Assembly: GCF_003545715.1 (NCBI RefSeq)
Contig: NZ_QVNU01000012.1
Span: forward strand, 1 to 64,000
Reading direction: 5' to 3'
Source: Taibaiella koreensis
GTDB taxonomy: Bacteria > Bacteroidota > Bacteroidia > Chitinophagales > Chitinophagaceae
Length of the DNA stretch: 64,000 nucleotides
The translations under genes were made by a program, and so were the position numbers. This document shows, piece after piece, positions 50,480 to 60,400 of this stretch. Numbering within the stretch: the stretch's first letter is position 1; each line of letters opens with the position of its first letter. Below the pieces are notes generated by a model. That model did not search any database and was not told the origin of the DNA. It saw only the letters and a list, made by a program, of their open reading frames with translations.

Positions 50480-51817
50480 ATGAGCACTAAAATCTATGAT
50501 TTTATCCGGGCCAATACCAGCTTGCGTTTTATCGATCCACTGACCAGCCGGACTTTTGCCATTTCCGATTTTGACGAATCATTCAATGCACCGGAAGGCA
50601 GAGGGTTGGCCTTTCTTTACCTGGACAACAGCGTGCGCGCTGTTGAAGCACTACTTCATTTCCTATGCTCCGATTGGGCGCTCTGCCTGCTGAATCCCAA
50701 ACTGGAGGAAGCGGAAAAACAGGCGCTGGAAAAGGCTTATCTGCCGGGGTATATCTATGATCCCGTAAGGGGAAGGAAAGGACTTACCGGAGCGTCGCCC
50801 TACCCCATTGCCTCCCAGATCAAGTTGTTGCTTAGTACTTCCGGCAGCACCGGTTCGCCAAAGATGGTCAAGCTGTCGGAGGAGAACATCATCAGCAACG
50901 CTTTATCCATCCTGGACTATCTGCCGGTAAAACATACTGACACTGTTCCGCTGAACCTGCCCTTGTTTTACTCCTATGGTTTCTCCGTATTCACGACCAA
51001 TGCCATTGCCGGCGGCCGTATACTCTGCACCTGCCGCGACCTCATCCAAAAAGAATTCTGGGAAGACTGGCAGCAATACCAATGCACTTCCCTGGCGGGC
51101 GTGCCTTATGTATACGAAATGATACAACGCTTCGGCCTGCTGCCCCGTATGCTGCCCTCGCTGCGTTATCTTACCCAAGCCGGCGGGAAGCTCAACCCCA
51201 CGCTGGTCACACAGTTTGCAGCATATAGCAAGGAGCATGGTTTTCCTTTTTATGTCATGTACGGACAAACCGAGGCAACTGCAAGAATGTCCTGGCTGGA
51301 ACCTACGGCTCTGGAACGCAAAGCAGGCGCTATAGGGAAGGCCATCAAAGACGGTAGCTTTACCATCGATCCCGAAAACTGTGAGCTGCTTTATTCCGGG
51401 CCCAATGTTTTTGGCGGATATGCCGAACATGCCGGCGACCTTGCCCGTTACGAGCAGCCTGATGTGCTTCGTACGGGCGACATTGCAATGCAGGATGCGG
51501 AAGGAGATTTTTACCTGCAGGGCCGTATCAAACGTTTTGTCAAGCTGTTTGGCTTACGCATCAACCTGGACGAGACGGAATCCCTGCTACGCCTGCAGTT
51601 CCCGCATAACCGCTGGCTTTGCGCCGGAGACAAGGACCAGTTCCTGTATGCCCTCTATGAAGGAGCGCCGGTTGCAGAAGCGGATGTAAGGCTGTGGATC
51701 AGCAGCCGGCTGAAGGTGCATCCTCAGGCTATAAAAGTACAACGCCTGGAAGCCATACCGCTTAACAGCAATGGCAAGGCAGACTATACCAAAGCCATGT
51801 CGCTCCTGGCTTCCTGA
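50480..51817 (+). CDS. AMP-forming acyl ligase (ANL superfamily)
   Basis: A 445-residue adenylating enzyme, shorter than the ~500-550 usual for acyl-CoA synthetases. The P-loop is LLLSTSGSTGSPKMVKLS (core A3), then YSYGFSVFTTNAIAGG, MYGQTEATARMSWLEP (A5) and LRTGDIAMQDAEGDFYLQGR (A7-A8). The catalytic Lys region is PLNSNGKADYTKAM (A10). It would activate a carboxylic acid and load it on the neighbouring ACP. It is the last gene of the siderophore operon and is followed by a bidirectional terminator. Confidence 0.88.
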   Translation: MSTKIYDFIRANTSLRFIDPLTSRTFAISDFDESFNAPEGRGLAFLYLDNSVRAVEALLHFLCSDWALCLLNPKLEEAEKQALEKAYLPGYIYDPVRGRKGLTGASPYPIASQIKLLLSTSGSTGSPKMVKLSEENIISNALSILDYLPVKHTDTVPLNLPLFYSYGFSVFTTNAIAGGRILCTCRDLIQKEFWEDWQQYQCTSLAGVPYVYEMIQRFGLLPRMLPSLRYLTQAGGKLNPTLVTQFAAYSKEHGFPFYVMYGQTEATARMSWLEPTALERKAGAIGKAIKDGSFTIDPENCELLYSGPNVFGGYAEHAGDLARYEQPDVLRTGDIAMQDAEGDFYLQGRIKRFVKLFGLRINLDETESLLRLQFPHNRWLCAGDKDQFLYALYEGAPVAEADVRLWISSRLKVHPQAIKVQRLEAIPLNSNGKADYTKAMSLLAS

Positions 51818-51846
51818 TGGCATTACGCCAGTATTGCGGTAATACA

Positions 51847-51874
51847 AGAATGGCTGCCTGAGGGCAGCCATTCT
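51847..51874. terminator. Bidirectional terminator
   Basis: The perfect 12-bp arms AGAATGGCTGCC and GGCAGCCATTCT flank TGAG, between the convergent siderophore operon and the aldolase gene. Confidence 0.8.
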
Positions 51875-51900
51875 GTTTATTCCTATTCCGTTGGGGAAAA

Positions 51901-52959
51901 TTAAGCAAGGGTAATGCTATTGTCCAGGTAAACATCCTGGATTGTGTTCAGCAGGGTTACACCTTCCGTCATTGGCTTCTGGAAGGCTTTACGGCCACTG
52001 ATGAGGCCCATACCGCCGGCACGCTTGTTGATCACAGCAGTTGTTACCGCTTCAGACAGATCGGACGCACCTTTAGATTCACCACCGGAGTTGATAAGAC
52101 CGGCACGGCCCATATAGCAATTGGCTACCTGGTAGCGGCAAAGATCGATGGGATGATCGGTAGTGAGCTTGGTATAAACGTCTTTATGGGTTTTACCAAA
52201 GCCGATTGCGTTGTAACCGCCGTTGTTGGTCGGTAATTTCTGCTTGATAATGTCGGCCTGGATGGTTACACCCAAGTGATTAGCCTGAGCGGTAAGATCG
52301 GCAGCTGTGTGGTAATCTACACCGTCTTTCTTAAAGCCATTGTTACGCAGGTAGCACCAAAGTACGGTAGCCATACCCAGTTCATGCGCATATTCGAAAG
52401 CCTTGGCTGTTTCGATAATCTGGTGATGGCTCTCTTCTGAACCGAAATAGATAGTAGCGCCCACTGCAGTCGCACCCATGTTCCAGGCATCCCGGATAGA
52501 GCCAAACATGATCTGGTCGAAACGGTTGGGATAAGAAAGGAATTCGTTATGGTTGATCTTTACAATGAACGGAATTTTGTGTGCGTATTTACGGGCAACA
52601 GCACCCAGTACGCCATAAGTAGATGCAACCGCATTACAGCCACCTTCAATAGCCAGTTTCACAATGTTCTCGGGGTCAAAGTAGATGGGATTGGGAGCAA
52701 AAGAAGCGCCGGCGCTGTGCTCGACACCCTGGTCAACGGGCAGTATGGACACATAGCCGGTATTGGCCAGGCGGCCATGCCCCAGCAAGGTTTGGATGCT
52801 GCGCAGAGTTTGGATATTGCGGTTGGAACCGGCCCAAACCTCATCTACGTGATTGGGAGAAGGAGCATGTAAAGAAGAGGCTTCGATGGTTTTGCACTGG
52901 TGATTCAGCAACGACTCGGCATCTGCGCCCAAAAGCTCTACAATGTTGTTATTTGCCAT
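51901..52959 (-). CDS. Class I fructose-bisphosphate aldolase (DhnA/FbaB-type)
   Basis: A 352-residue DhnA-family aldolase that splits fructose 1,6-bisphosphate. Marks are [20 protein letters not shown] near residue 75, [16 protein letters not shown] (Schiff-base-strand Lys region), [16 protein letters not shown], and the phosphate-binding [15 protein letters not shown] late in the chain. [12 protein letters not shown] precedes the C-terminus. A -7-like box is at 53003-53010. A single gene with housekeeping character. Confidence 0.93.
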   Translation of the reverse strand: MANNNIVELLGADAESLLNHQCKTIEASSLHAPSPNHVDEVWAGSNRNIQTLRSIQTLLGHGRLANTGYVSILPVDQGVEHSAGASFAPNPIYFDPENIVKLAIEGGCNAVASTYGVLGAVARKYAHKIPFIVKINHNEFLSYPNRFDQIMFGSIRDAWNMGATAVGATIYFGSEESHHQIIETAKAFEYAHELGMATVLWCYLRNNGFKKDGVDYHTAADLTAQANHLGVTIQADIIKQKLPTNNGGYNAIGFGKTHKDVYTKLTTDHPIDLCRYQVANCYMGRAGLINSGGESKGASDLSEAVTTAVINKRAGGMGLISGRKAFQKPMTEGVTLLNTIQDVYLDNSITLA

Positions 52960-53002
52960 AACGAAGGATAGCTATTAAGTTTTAAGGATTTAAAATTGGC
53001 TG

Positions 53003-53010
53003 CAAAGGTA
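53003..53010 (-). promoter_or_regulatory. -7 box of the aldolase gene
   Basis: On the - strand the sequence reads TACCTTTG, an exact TAnnTTTG, 44 bp before the ATG. The -33 region is a T-rich stretch without a clean TTTG. Confidence 0.5.
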
Positions 53011-53087
53011 CATGAAAAGAAATAAAAAATTTAAGCCATCCTTGAATTATAAGGGGTATGCCTGTTTTTATTTCGAAAAAATACTGT

Positions 53088-53095
53088 TACCTTTG
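53088..53095 (+). promoter_or_regulatory. -7 box of the tRNA gene
   Basis: TACCTTTG fits TAnnTTTG and lies 35 bp before the tRNA 5' end. TTTT occurs at the -33 position with 19-base spacing. Confidence 0.55.
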
Positions 53096-53130
53096 CTGCC
53101 CCTTCGGGGGAAATCACACATTTTGTGATT

Positions 53131-53204
53131 GCTCCTATAGCTCAGTTGGTTAGAGCACCTGACTCATAATCAGGGGGTCCTTGGTTCAAGCCCGAGTGGG
53201 AGCA
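53131..53204 (+). tRNA. tRNA with CAT anticodon (Met elongator or Ile2)
   Basis: The acceptor is GCTCCTA/TGGGAGC (one U-G pair), the D arm is AGCTCAGTTGGTTAGAGC, and the anticodon stem CCTGA/TCAGG is around CTCATAA. The anticodon CAT could read Met, or Ile (ATA) after lysidine modification. I cannot decide between these by eye. Confidence 0.93.
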
Positions 53205-53952
53205 CAAGCGTAAGGTTTCAAACGGAAAAGTTTGGAACCTTTTCTTTATAAGCTATCCCGCAGGACGCATGGCACCGGAACAACGGATCAAGCGGAATTC
53301 CTGGAGGATGATAAAAAAAAGTAAATGGCTATCCGGATAAAGAAAACAATTTTTGTACGTCTATAAATACTAGCCAACACGCTTTGCTTTACCCATCTTT
53401 TTATTTGGTGTTAATATTTTTTTCTTTTTTGCTCCGCCAAAAAAGAAAGAAAAAAGGCGGCAAAAAAACAATGCTTCGCTGTTTTTTTGTGGCCAGCGCA
53501 CCCGGGCTTAAAAACAGGTATCAACTTTAATACAGCATTGCCGGACATAGGATCATAGATCAACGTTTGATCATTAACCAAAAGGATTTTTTGGGAACGA
53601 TGGCTGAATGCATTGCCATCCGGCTCTTTTCGATTTTCTTTTACGAAGCAGAAAATCCGTCCGCTGGTCGTACAGACCGGCTATCGCCCTTCCAAATGAT
53701 CAGCGAGGCGCCGCCGCATTTATCCCTACGAAACCATTTATAGTTGCTTACTTACTTTACAAACCATCTCTATAATAGGAAAGATGCCTGGCGTAATTTC
53801 TGCTTTCGATTAATGTAGTACAAACCACACCGATAAGGTACAACGTTAGCCCCTGACCGGCAACGGTTGCTACGAAACGAAGAAATGCCCCAAAAGCCAA
53901 TGGCTTTGAGGGCATTTAACCAGATGACTTTTCAATATTGCTTATATTCTCT
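53205..53952. other. Intergenic stretch, no gene seen
   Basis: About 750 bases. It contains A-rich low-complexity sequence around 53440-53500 with small inverted repeats (CCGCC..GGCGG; AAAAAAACA..TGTTTTTTT). Apart from these and the terminator at 53883 I see nothing that supports a gene or RNA. Confidence 0.4.
53883..53917 (-). terminator. Stem-loop after the lanthipeptide-like gene
   Basis: The arms AAATGCCC and GGGCATTT, with inner AAAGCCA/TGGCTTT pairing, lie 36 bp past the stop of the - strand precursor gene. Confidence 0.55.
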
Positions 53953-54150
53953 TTAATTACTGCAACATAAGGTATTTCCATTGATCGTATTGCAGGGAAA
54001 CTGCGATTCAAAAATAACACAAGCCGTAGGACAGGTAGGTGTACCCACCAAAGTTCCTCCGCCTACTACGCTTACTTTGTCTTTGTTCAGGTTCAAAATC
54101 GCTTCTTTGCTTAGCTTCAATTTGTCGAGCTTCAGGATTTTCTTTTTCAT
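53953..54150 (-). CDS. Lanthipeptide-like RiPP precursor peptide
   Basis: The ATG at 54150 gives 65 residues. The leader begins MKKKILKLDKLKLSKEAILN and continues LNKDKVSVVGGG, the Bacteroidota class I lanthipeptide precursor pattern (K-L-x-L-x-K-x-x-I-x-x-L-N then a Gly-Gly end). The core after GGG is ~33 residues with five Cys and many Thr/Ser (TPTCPTACVIFESQFPC, then NTLCCSN), suited to thioether bridges. No LanB, LanC, protease or transporter gene is in the window, so it is an orphan precursor or its enzymes are elsewhere. The longer upstream frame is not protein-like. Confidence 0.75.
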   Translation of the reverse strand: MKKKILKLDKLKLSKEAILNLNKDKVSVVGGGTLVGTPTCPTACVIFESQFPCNTINGNTLCCSN

Positions 54151-54435
54151 AAAGTAGCTTTTTAAAAGATGAATCACTAAAGTATAACGACAACAGAATG
54201 CTTCCCAGACCAATTTGACAGCTGTGTATATTAAATTGACAAATGCGCTTTGCTGCATCATATCTCTGTCCCTGGATACCGCCAATACCGGCTTGCATAG
54301 ATCATACAACATCCCAAAAGCGGCATTACGTAAATATTAAAAACATATTATCATACCATTATAAAGTCTTTACACTATATATTTTTATTGGTCTTTTTTC
54401 TTCTTTTGTACCGATAGTAAAATCCTACCCAAACT

Positions 54436-57400
54436 ATGCCTGCCAATCGCCTAAAGCCCTTACTGGGGCTGATCCTGCTACTGTTGTGTAGCTGCCTGAG
54501 CTTTGCCCAGAGCCTTCTTTACCAGAACAATTTTGAGTCGGCCGGTGCGCCGCCCTACCCTCCGGGGCCTAACTATGCGTATACGCCCGACGTACTAACC
54601 AGCCACTTGTCCAACAGCAAATGGACGCTGAGTGCCGGGAGCTGGACGGCATATGCCGGCAACAGCGGCGGCTATGCCCTTGCGTTTATCGGCGCGACCA
54701 ACCCCACCAAGACCATGGACCTGTCTTTCGATGTGGAAGCGCAATATGCGCTCAGCATATCGGGCTTCAGCTTTTACCAGCGCAGCAGCAGTACGGGCTA
54801 CGATACCTGGGAGCTGCGGGTAAATGATGTACCGGTAGCTACCGGCAATATCTTTGTTGATGTACTTAATGGTTCGGCTCCGATGCAGAATACCGGCAAT
54901 ATCCAGCTGAGCTCGCCCATCGAGAACCTCGCCGGTACAGTACACGTAAGCCTGGTGCTAAAAACAGGTGATCCCTCGGGCAGCCGCGCTACCTTCCGGT
55001 TCGACGAGTTCAAGCTGAACGGCTCGGTATACAGCGCTCCCGGCGGCGGCAGCACCGGCACCGGTACATCGCCTTCTCTTGCTGCCGGCAATGCGACAGA
55101 CGGAACGTTCAACGTATCGAACGTCGGCAGCGCCAGCTACAATGTGCCGATCAAAGTACCTAAGGGCTTCAACGGCCTGCAACCCAATCTGGCCTTTGAA
55201 TACAACAGCAATAGCGGTAACGGTATCATGGGTATGGGCTGGAACCTGACGGGCAGCTCTGCCATCGCGCGGGTGCCCAACAACATTTATAATGACAAGC
55301 AGACAAGCGGCGTCAGCTTGTCTGCCAATGATAAATTTGCCCTGGACGGCAATCGTCTTATCGTCATGCAAGGGAACTATGGCGACCCCGCTTCCCAATA
55401 CCGTACCGAAAACGAAACCTTCAAAACGATTGTAGCAAACGGCACATTGGGTAATGGTCCTGCGTCTTTTACCGTTACCGATATCAATGGCTGGACCTAC
55501 CAGTACGGCTCCGGCGCCAATTCCCTGATGCAGGCGCCCGGAGTGACCACACCCAATGCCTGGCTGCTGGATAAGGTAACCGACCAGAGCGGTAACTATA
55601 TGACTTATGAATACAGTCAGCCCGGCAATGGCGAAGTGCTGCTGAGCAAGATCAGTTACCAGGCCAACAGTGTAACGGGGCTCACGCCCCAGGGTTCTGT
55701 TGTCTTTGATTACATTAACCGTACCGATCCCCAGATGACCTTCGTCGGCGGCGGGAAGTTTGTTTCGACCAAAATATTGAATACGGTTACCTGCAACCAG
55801 CAAAGTGGCTCTGTAGGCCGTATCGCGCATAAATACGCCCTCAACTATATGTTCGATGGTTATACGCATCTTATGGGTATTACCGAGGGCGGAAAAGATA
55901 ACACAGAGACTGCAGGGGCGACGCAATTTGCCTACGGTGCCGTAACGGCCCCTTTTGTAGAGACCCTGGTCAGCGATCCCAACAGCAGCGGTAATGTGTT
56001 CACCGACTTCTCCGTGGGCGACTATAACGGCGATGGCAAAGGCGATCTGGTTCAATATACGCGGCAGTATGATCCTTCCAACAACAATTGGTGGCTGTAC
56101 CTGGGCGTCAGCAATACCTTCAACCAGGTACAGACAGGAGCGCTGCCTTCGGCGCCCCCCAATATCGAGGAAAATGAGCTGGTGAAATACAGCCGTTCTT
56201 ATTTTCCGCGATTCATTGATTTCAATGGCGACGGCAAAGACGATTTTATTTACCAGTCGACCTCCTACCTGCAATCCGGGAATCCGTCAGGAACATTTCA
56301 GAACCTGAACATCATGCTTTCCGACGGAAATGCCTTAACGGCATTGTCTCCGAAGGTGGCTACACCCTATCCCAATTCCAATAGTCAGACGGCGCTCAAC
56401 CTGATGCTTATCGACAATATGCCTCTGGCGGGGGATTTTGACGGCGACGGTAAAACGGAAGTGCTGGAACTGAATACTTACAACCCAAATAACTGGTCCG
56501 GGCCAGTACCCTCCGATCCTGCCAATAACAACTTCATGATCGGTGCGGAATACCTTAGCCCCGGCACGCTGGCAGGCAACAGCTTCCTCGTGGCGAAGCA
56601 ACTGTATGGTATGCCGTTTGAGGCTGCTTACGTAAACAACGGGCAATCCAAGCTGATGATCATCGACTATGATGGCGACGGTAAGGATGAGGTCTTGTCT
56701 ATATGGCACGACAACAGCAGCAATGTCGATCATGCCCAGGTCTTCAGGCTTAACGTGACATTCGATGCCAACAATAAACCGGTTATCGGCACGCCCGCAT
56801 TTGTAATGAGCGGCGAGGGCAGCTTCCCCACGCTGAACCATGATATTTTTCCCGGTGATTTTAACGGAGATGGCAAAACGGATCTGCTGACCTATATCTC
56901 CAGCGCAGGCTGGCAGATCGCTTATGGCAGGGGAGACGGCCAATGGAACCTCAGCGTGCTATCGGGTCCTGTAATGAACAAACCCAGGGTAGCCGGCGCT
57001 TCCAGCTACCGGCCGATGCTCCTTGGCGATTTTGACGGGGATGGCAAGACCGACATTTTTGACTACACACCTACCGGCGCTTCCGGCTGGGGCAACCCAC
57101 AGGCGCCGAGAATATTCTATTCCAAAGGCAACAATACCTTTACTACTGAGAACCTGAATATCGACCAGAGCCATCTTAACTATTATTCCTATGGCTACTG
57201 GACAGGCGACTTCAATGGCGACGGCCAAACAGACCTGCTCTCGGAGATGGGACCTGGCCTGGCGGAATATACTTATGTCTTCCATCCTAAAGAAACGCGC
57301 CACCAGATGGTACAGATCGCCGACGGCATTGGCGCATTTACTAAGATCAACTATGACATGCTGACCAGCCCCTCGGTATATGATGGCGGAAGCATTAATT

Positions 57401-60400
57401 ATAGTTACCCCTATATCAAGCGAACACTGCCGCTGAAAGTAGTGTCATCTGTAAATCTCGATAACGGTATCGATTTCGTGGGCAATGCCGTGAACTATAC
57501 CTATAAAGGCGTCAAGATAAATGCCTGGGGTAAGGGGCTGATGGGCTTCGACCAGGTAACCAGCTACGAAGCGGCCGCACAGCGCTTCCATAACCAGGTC
57601 TTTACCCTCAATACCACTTATGCCCTTTCCCTGCCCCAGTCGGAAAATGTGATACAGGTTACGGGCGGCAGCTCTGTACCGGTGACGACGGTCAATAATA
57701 CCTTTGGTATATACGAGTACGGTAATAAGCGGTTATTTACCTACCTTCAGCAAACCCAAAATGCCGATTTGCTAAAGGGTACTTCCAGCACAGTAAGCTA
57801 TAATTATACGACTACTCCCGGAACACCGGGCGGGGCGCCGGCAAGCGTCGATATAGGCAAACCGATGTCGGTGACAACCGATAAAGGCGGTGGTATCGAA
57901 AGCACAACGCAAACGTTCCATTTTCCCAATATGAACGGGCCGGTATATACCTATGCCAACCCGGATAAAGTAACCACTACGGCAAACCGGCAGGGGCAGG
58001 CCTCCTATACAAGGGTAACCGACTACACCTATAATCCTGCCAATGGTCTGCTCTCGACCACGGTTTCGGATCCCGGAACGACTAATGCGGTAACCACTCA
58101 GCTGAGCTATAACGCCTATGCCGCCGTTACCCAGAAGATAACCTCTGCCGGCAGCGTGCCTACGCTCAACGAGATCACCAGCTATGATCCTTCAAACCGC
58201 TTTATTACGCAGAAATACAACACGACTTACCCGGATGTATCCGGCCGCTCCGCTTACGATCCTGTGACCGGAACAGCGCAGAGCGATAAAGAAGCAGACG
58301 GATTAACCACTACTTATACTTATGATGGTTTCGGAAGGGAAAAGACCGGCACGAAAAGCAATGGCGCCATTACGGCGGCCCGCTATGCGCTAGCCTCAGG
58401 ATTTTCGGGCATCGCACCGCAGAATGCACGGTATGGTATACAAACGTCATCCAACACGGCTGAACCTTCTTATAAATTCTACGATCGCCTGCGCCGCCTG
58501 GTCAGGACCGCCCGTCCCGCTTACCTGGGCGCGACGCTTATCTACGAAGACATTACCTACAACCAGCAGGGACAGGTCGCGTCAAAAACCAAGCCTTATC
58601 TCGCCAATGGAAGTCCCCAGCTGATCAGCTATACTTACGATAGCTATGGCAGGGCAAAAGAGCAGGTGGCGCCGGAAGGCACAACCCAGACCAGCTATAC
58701 GCTGACCGGAGGTCTTTACAAGGTAACCACCACTACGCCGGCCGGCCAGCAAAACACCACGGCTACGGATGGTAGCGGCAGAACAGCCAGCAATACCGAC
58801 AACAGCAATACAACGCTCAGCTATACCTATTACAGCCACGGTCAAACCAAACAGGTAGACCTTAGCGGCGTGGGCACCGTACAGCAGTTTGAATACGATC
58901 TATGTGGCCGTAAAACGCGACAGGCCGATCCCAACTATGGCAATACCGGCGCTTTTCAATACACTTATAATGCCTATGGACAGGTGCTTACGGAAAAAGA
59001 CCCCTATGGACACACTTATAGCTATACTTATGACGTACTGGGCAATACCCTGACGAAAAACGGTCCCGAAGGACTATATACCTACACCTACAGCTATACC
59101 ACGGGGCCCAACTGCGGCAAGCAAACCAGTATCGCCGGTCCGGCCGGCGTGTTGCAGCAGTACGACTACGGCCAGGGCGACAAACTGAACAGCCGGCAGC
59201 TGACGGCCAATGGTCAGTCGCTGGCTACGCTCTACAGCTACGATACCAAAGGCAGGCTCTCTGGGATCACATTCCCCAATAGCAAGCAGGTCGTTTATGA
59301 ATATGGCAGCAACGACGGAAGCCTGCAGCTGATCCGCAGCGCGCTCAATATCCCGCTGCCCATCTATTATGCCTGCCGCACCAAGAATGCCATGGGGCAA
59401 ATCACCTACGAAACACAAGGCAGCGACCCTGGCAATACGAATACGGTAGCGACCAATTATACCTACGATAACTATAACCTGCTGTCGGAGCAGAGCTCGG
59501 TAAGTCCGCTCGCCAGCGTAGGACTGAAGCATTTCCAGTATAGCTTTGATCCGACTACCGCCAACCTGCAGCAACGGAAGGATATTGACTATGGCTTGCA
59601 GGAAGATTTCAGCTACGACAACATGAACCGGCTTACCGGGATACAATCCAACGTGATCGGGCTGGCGCCCTTAAACCTGGATTATTCGGCTAATGGCAAT
59701 ATCAAGCTTAAAACCGATGCCGGTATGTTCAAATACAACCAGGCCAACCGCCTGAGCCGGATAGATAGCTATGTGGATGTACCGGAGATCACGCAGGATG
59801 TTACTTATACTGCTTTCAATAAAGTAGCCCAGATCACGGAAGATCAAAACCAGGCTGTATTTACCTATTGGGCAAATGGCGAACGCAGCTCGATGAAACT
59901 GACCCAGGGCGGTGTGCTGCAAAAGACGAAATACTATTCGCCCGACTTTGAACTGGAGGTAGATGCCATTACCGGCGCCACACGCGAGCTTTGCTACATC
60001 AAAGGCCCTAACGACAATATAGTGGCCATACTCGAAACCAAGAACGGCGCAGATCATACCTATTACGTGGTTTCGGATCACCTGGGCAGCATTGTGCAGA
60101 TCGTAGATGAAAGCGGCAACCCCGTAGAGGAAAAAAGCTTTGATGCCTGGGGACGGCCGCGCAATCCCCAGACCTGGTTCCCGCTGTCGCCAACATACGC
60201 CAGCAATGGCTGGGACAGGGGCTATACTGCACAGGAATACCTGCCGCAATTCGGCATACTCAACCTGAACGGCCGCCTCTATGACCCGCTGATGGGCAGG
60301 ATGTTCAGCCCCGATCCCTACATTATGGGCGACGGCAATACGCAGGGCTACAACAGGTATACCTATGCCATGAACAATCCCCTCAGCTATAAGGATCCCA

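Noticed and set aside
53420-53510. A small RNA or terminator in the A-rich stretch after the CAT tRNA
   Set aside because: The inverted repeats there arise from low-complexity A/T runs, and the pairing is not distinctive.
54958-56274. A 438-codon frame on the - strand inside the giant Rhs gene
   Set aside because: It is antisense to the SpvB/FG-GAP region with its clear motifs. The product is rich in Ile/Val/Gly without domain structure.
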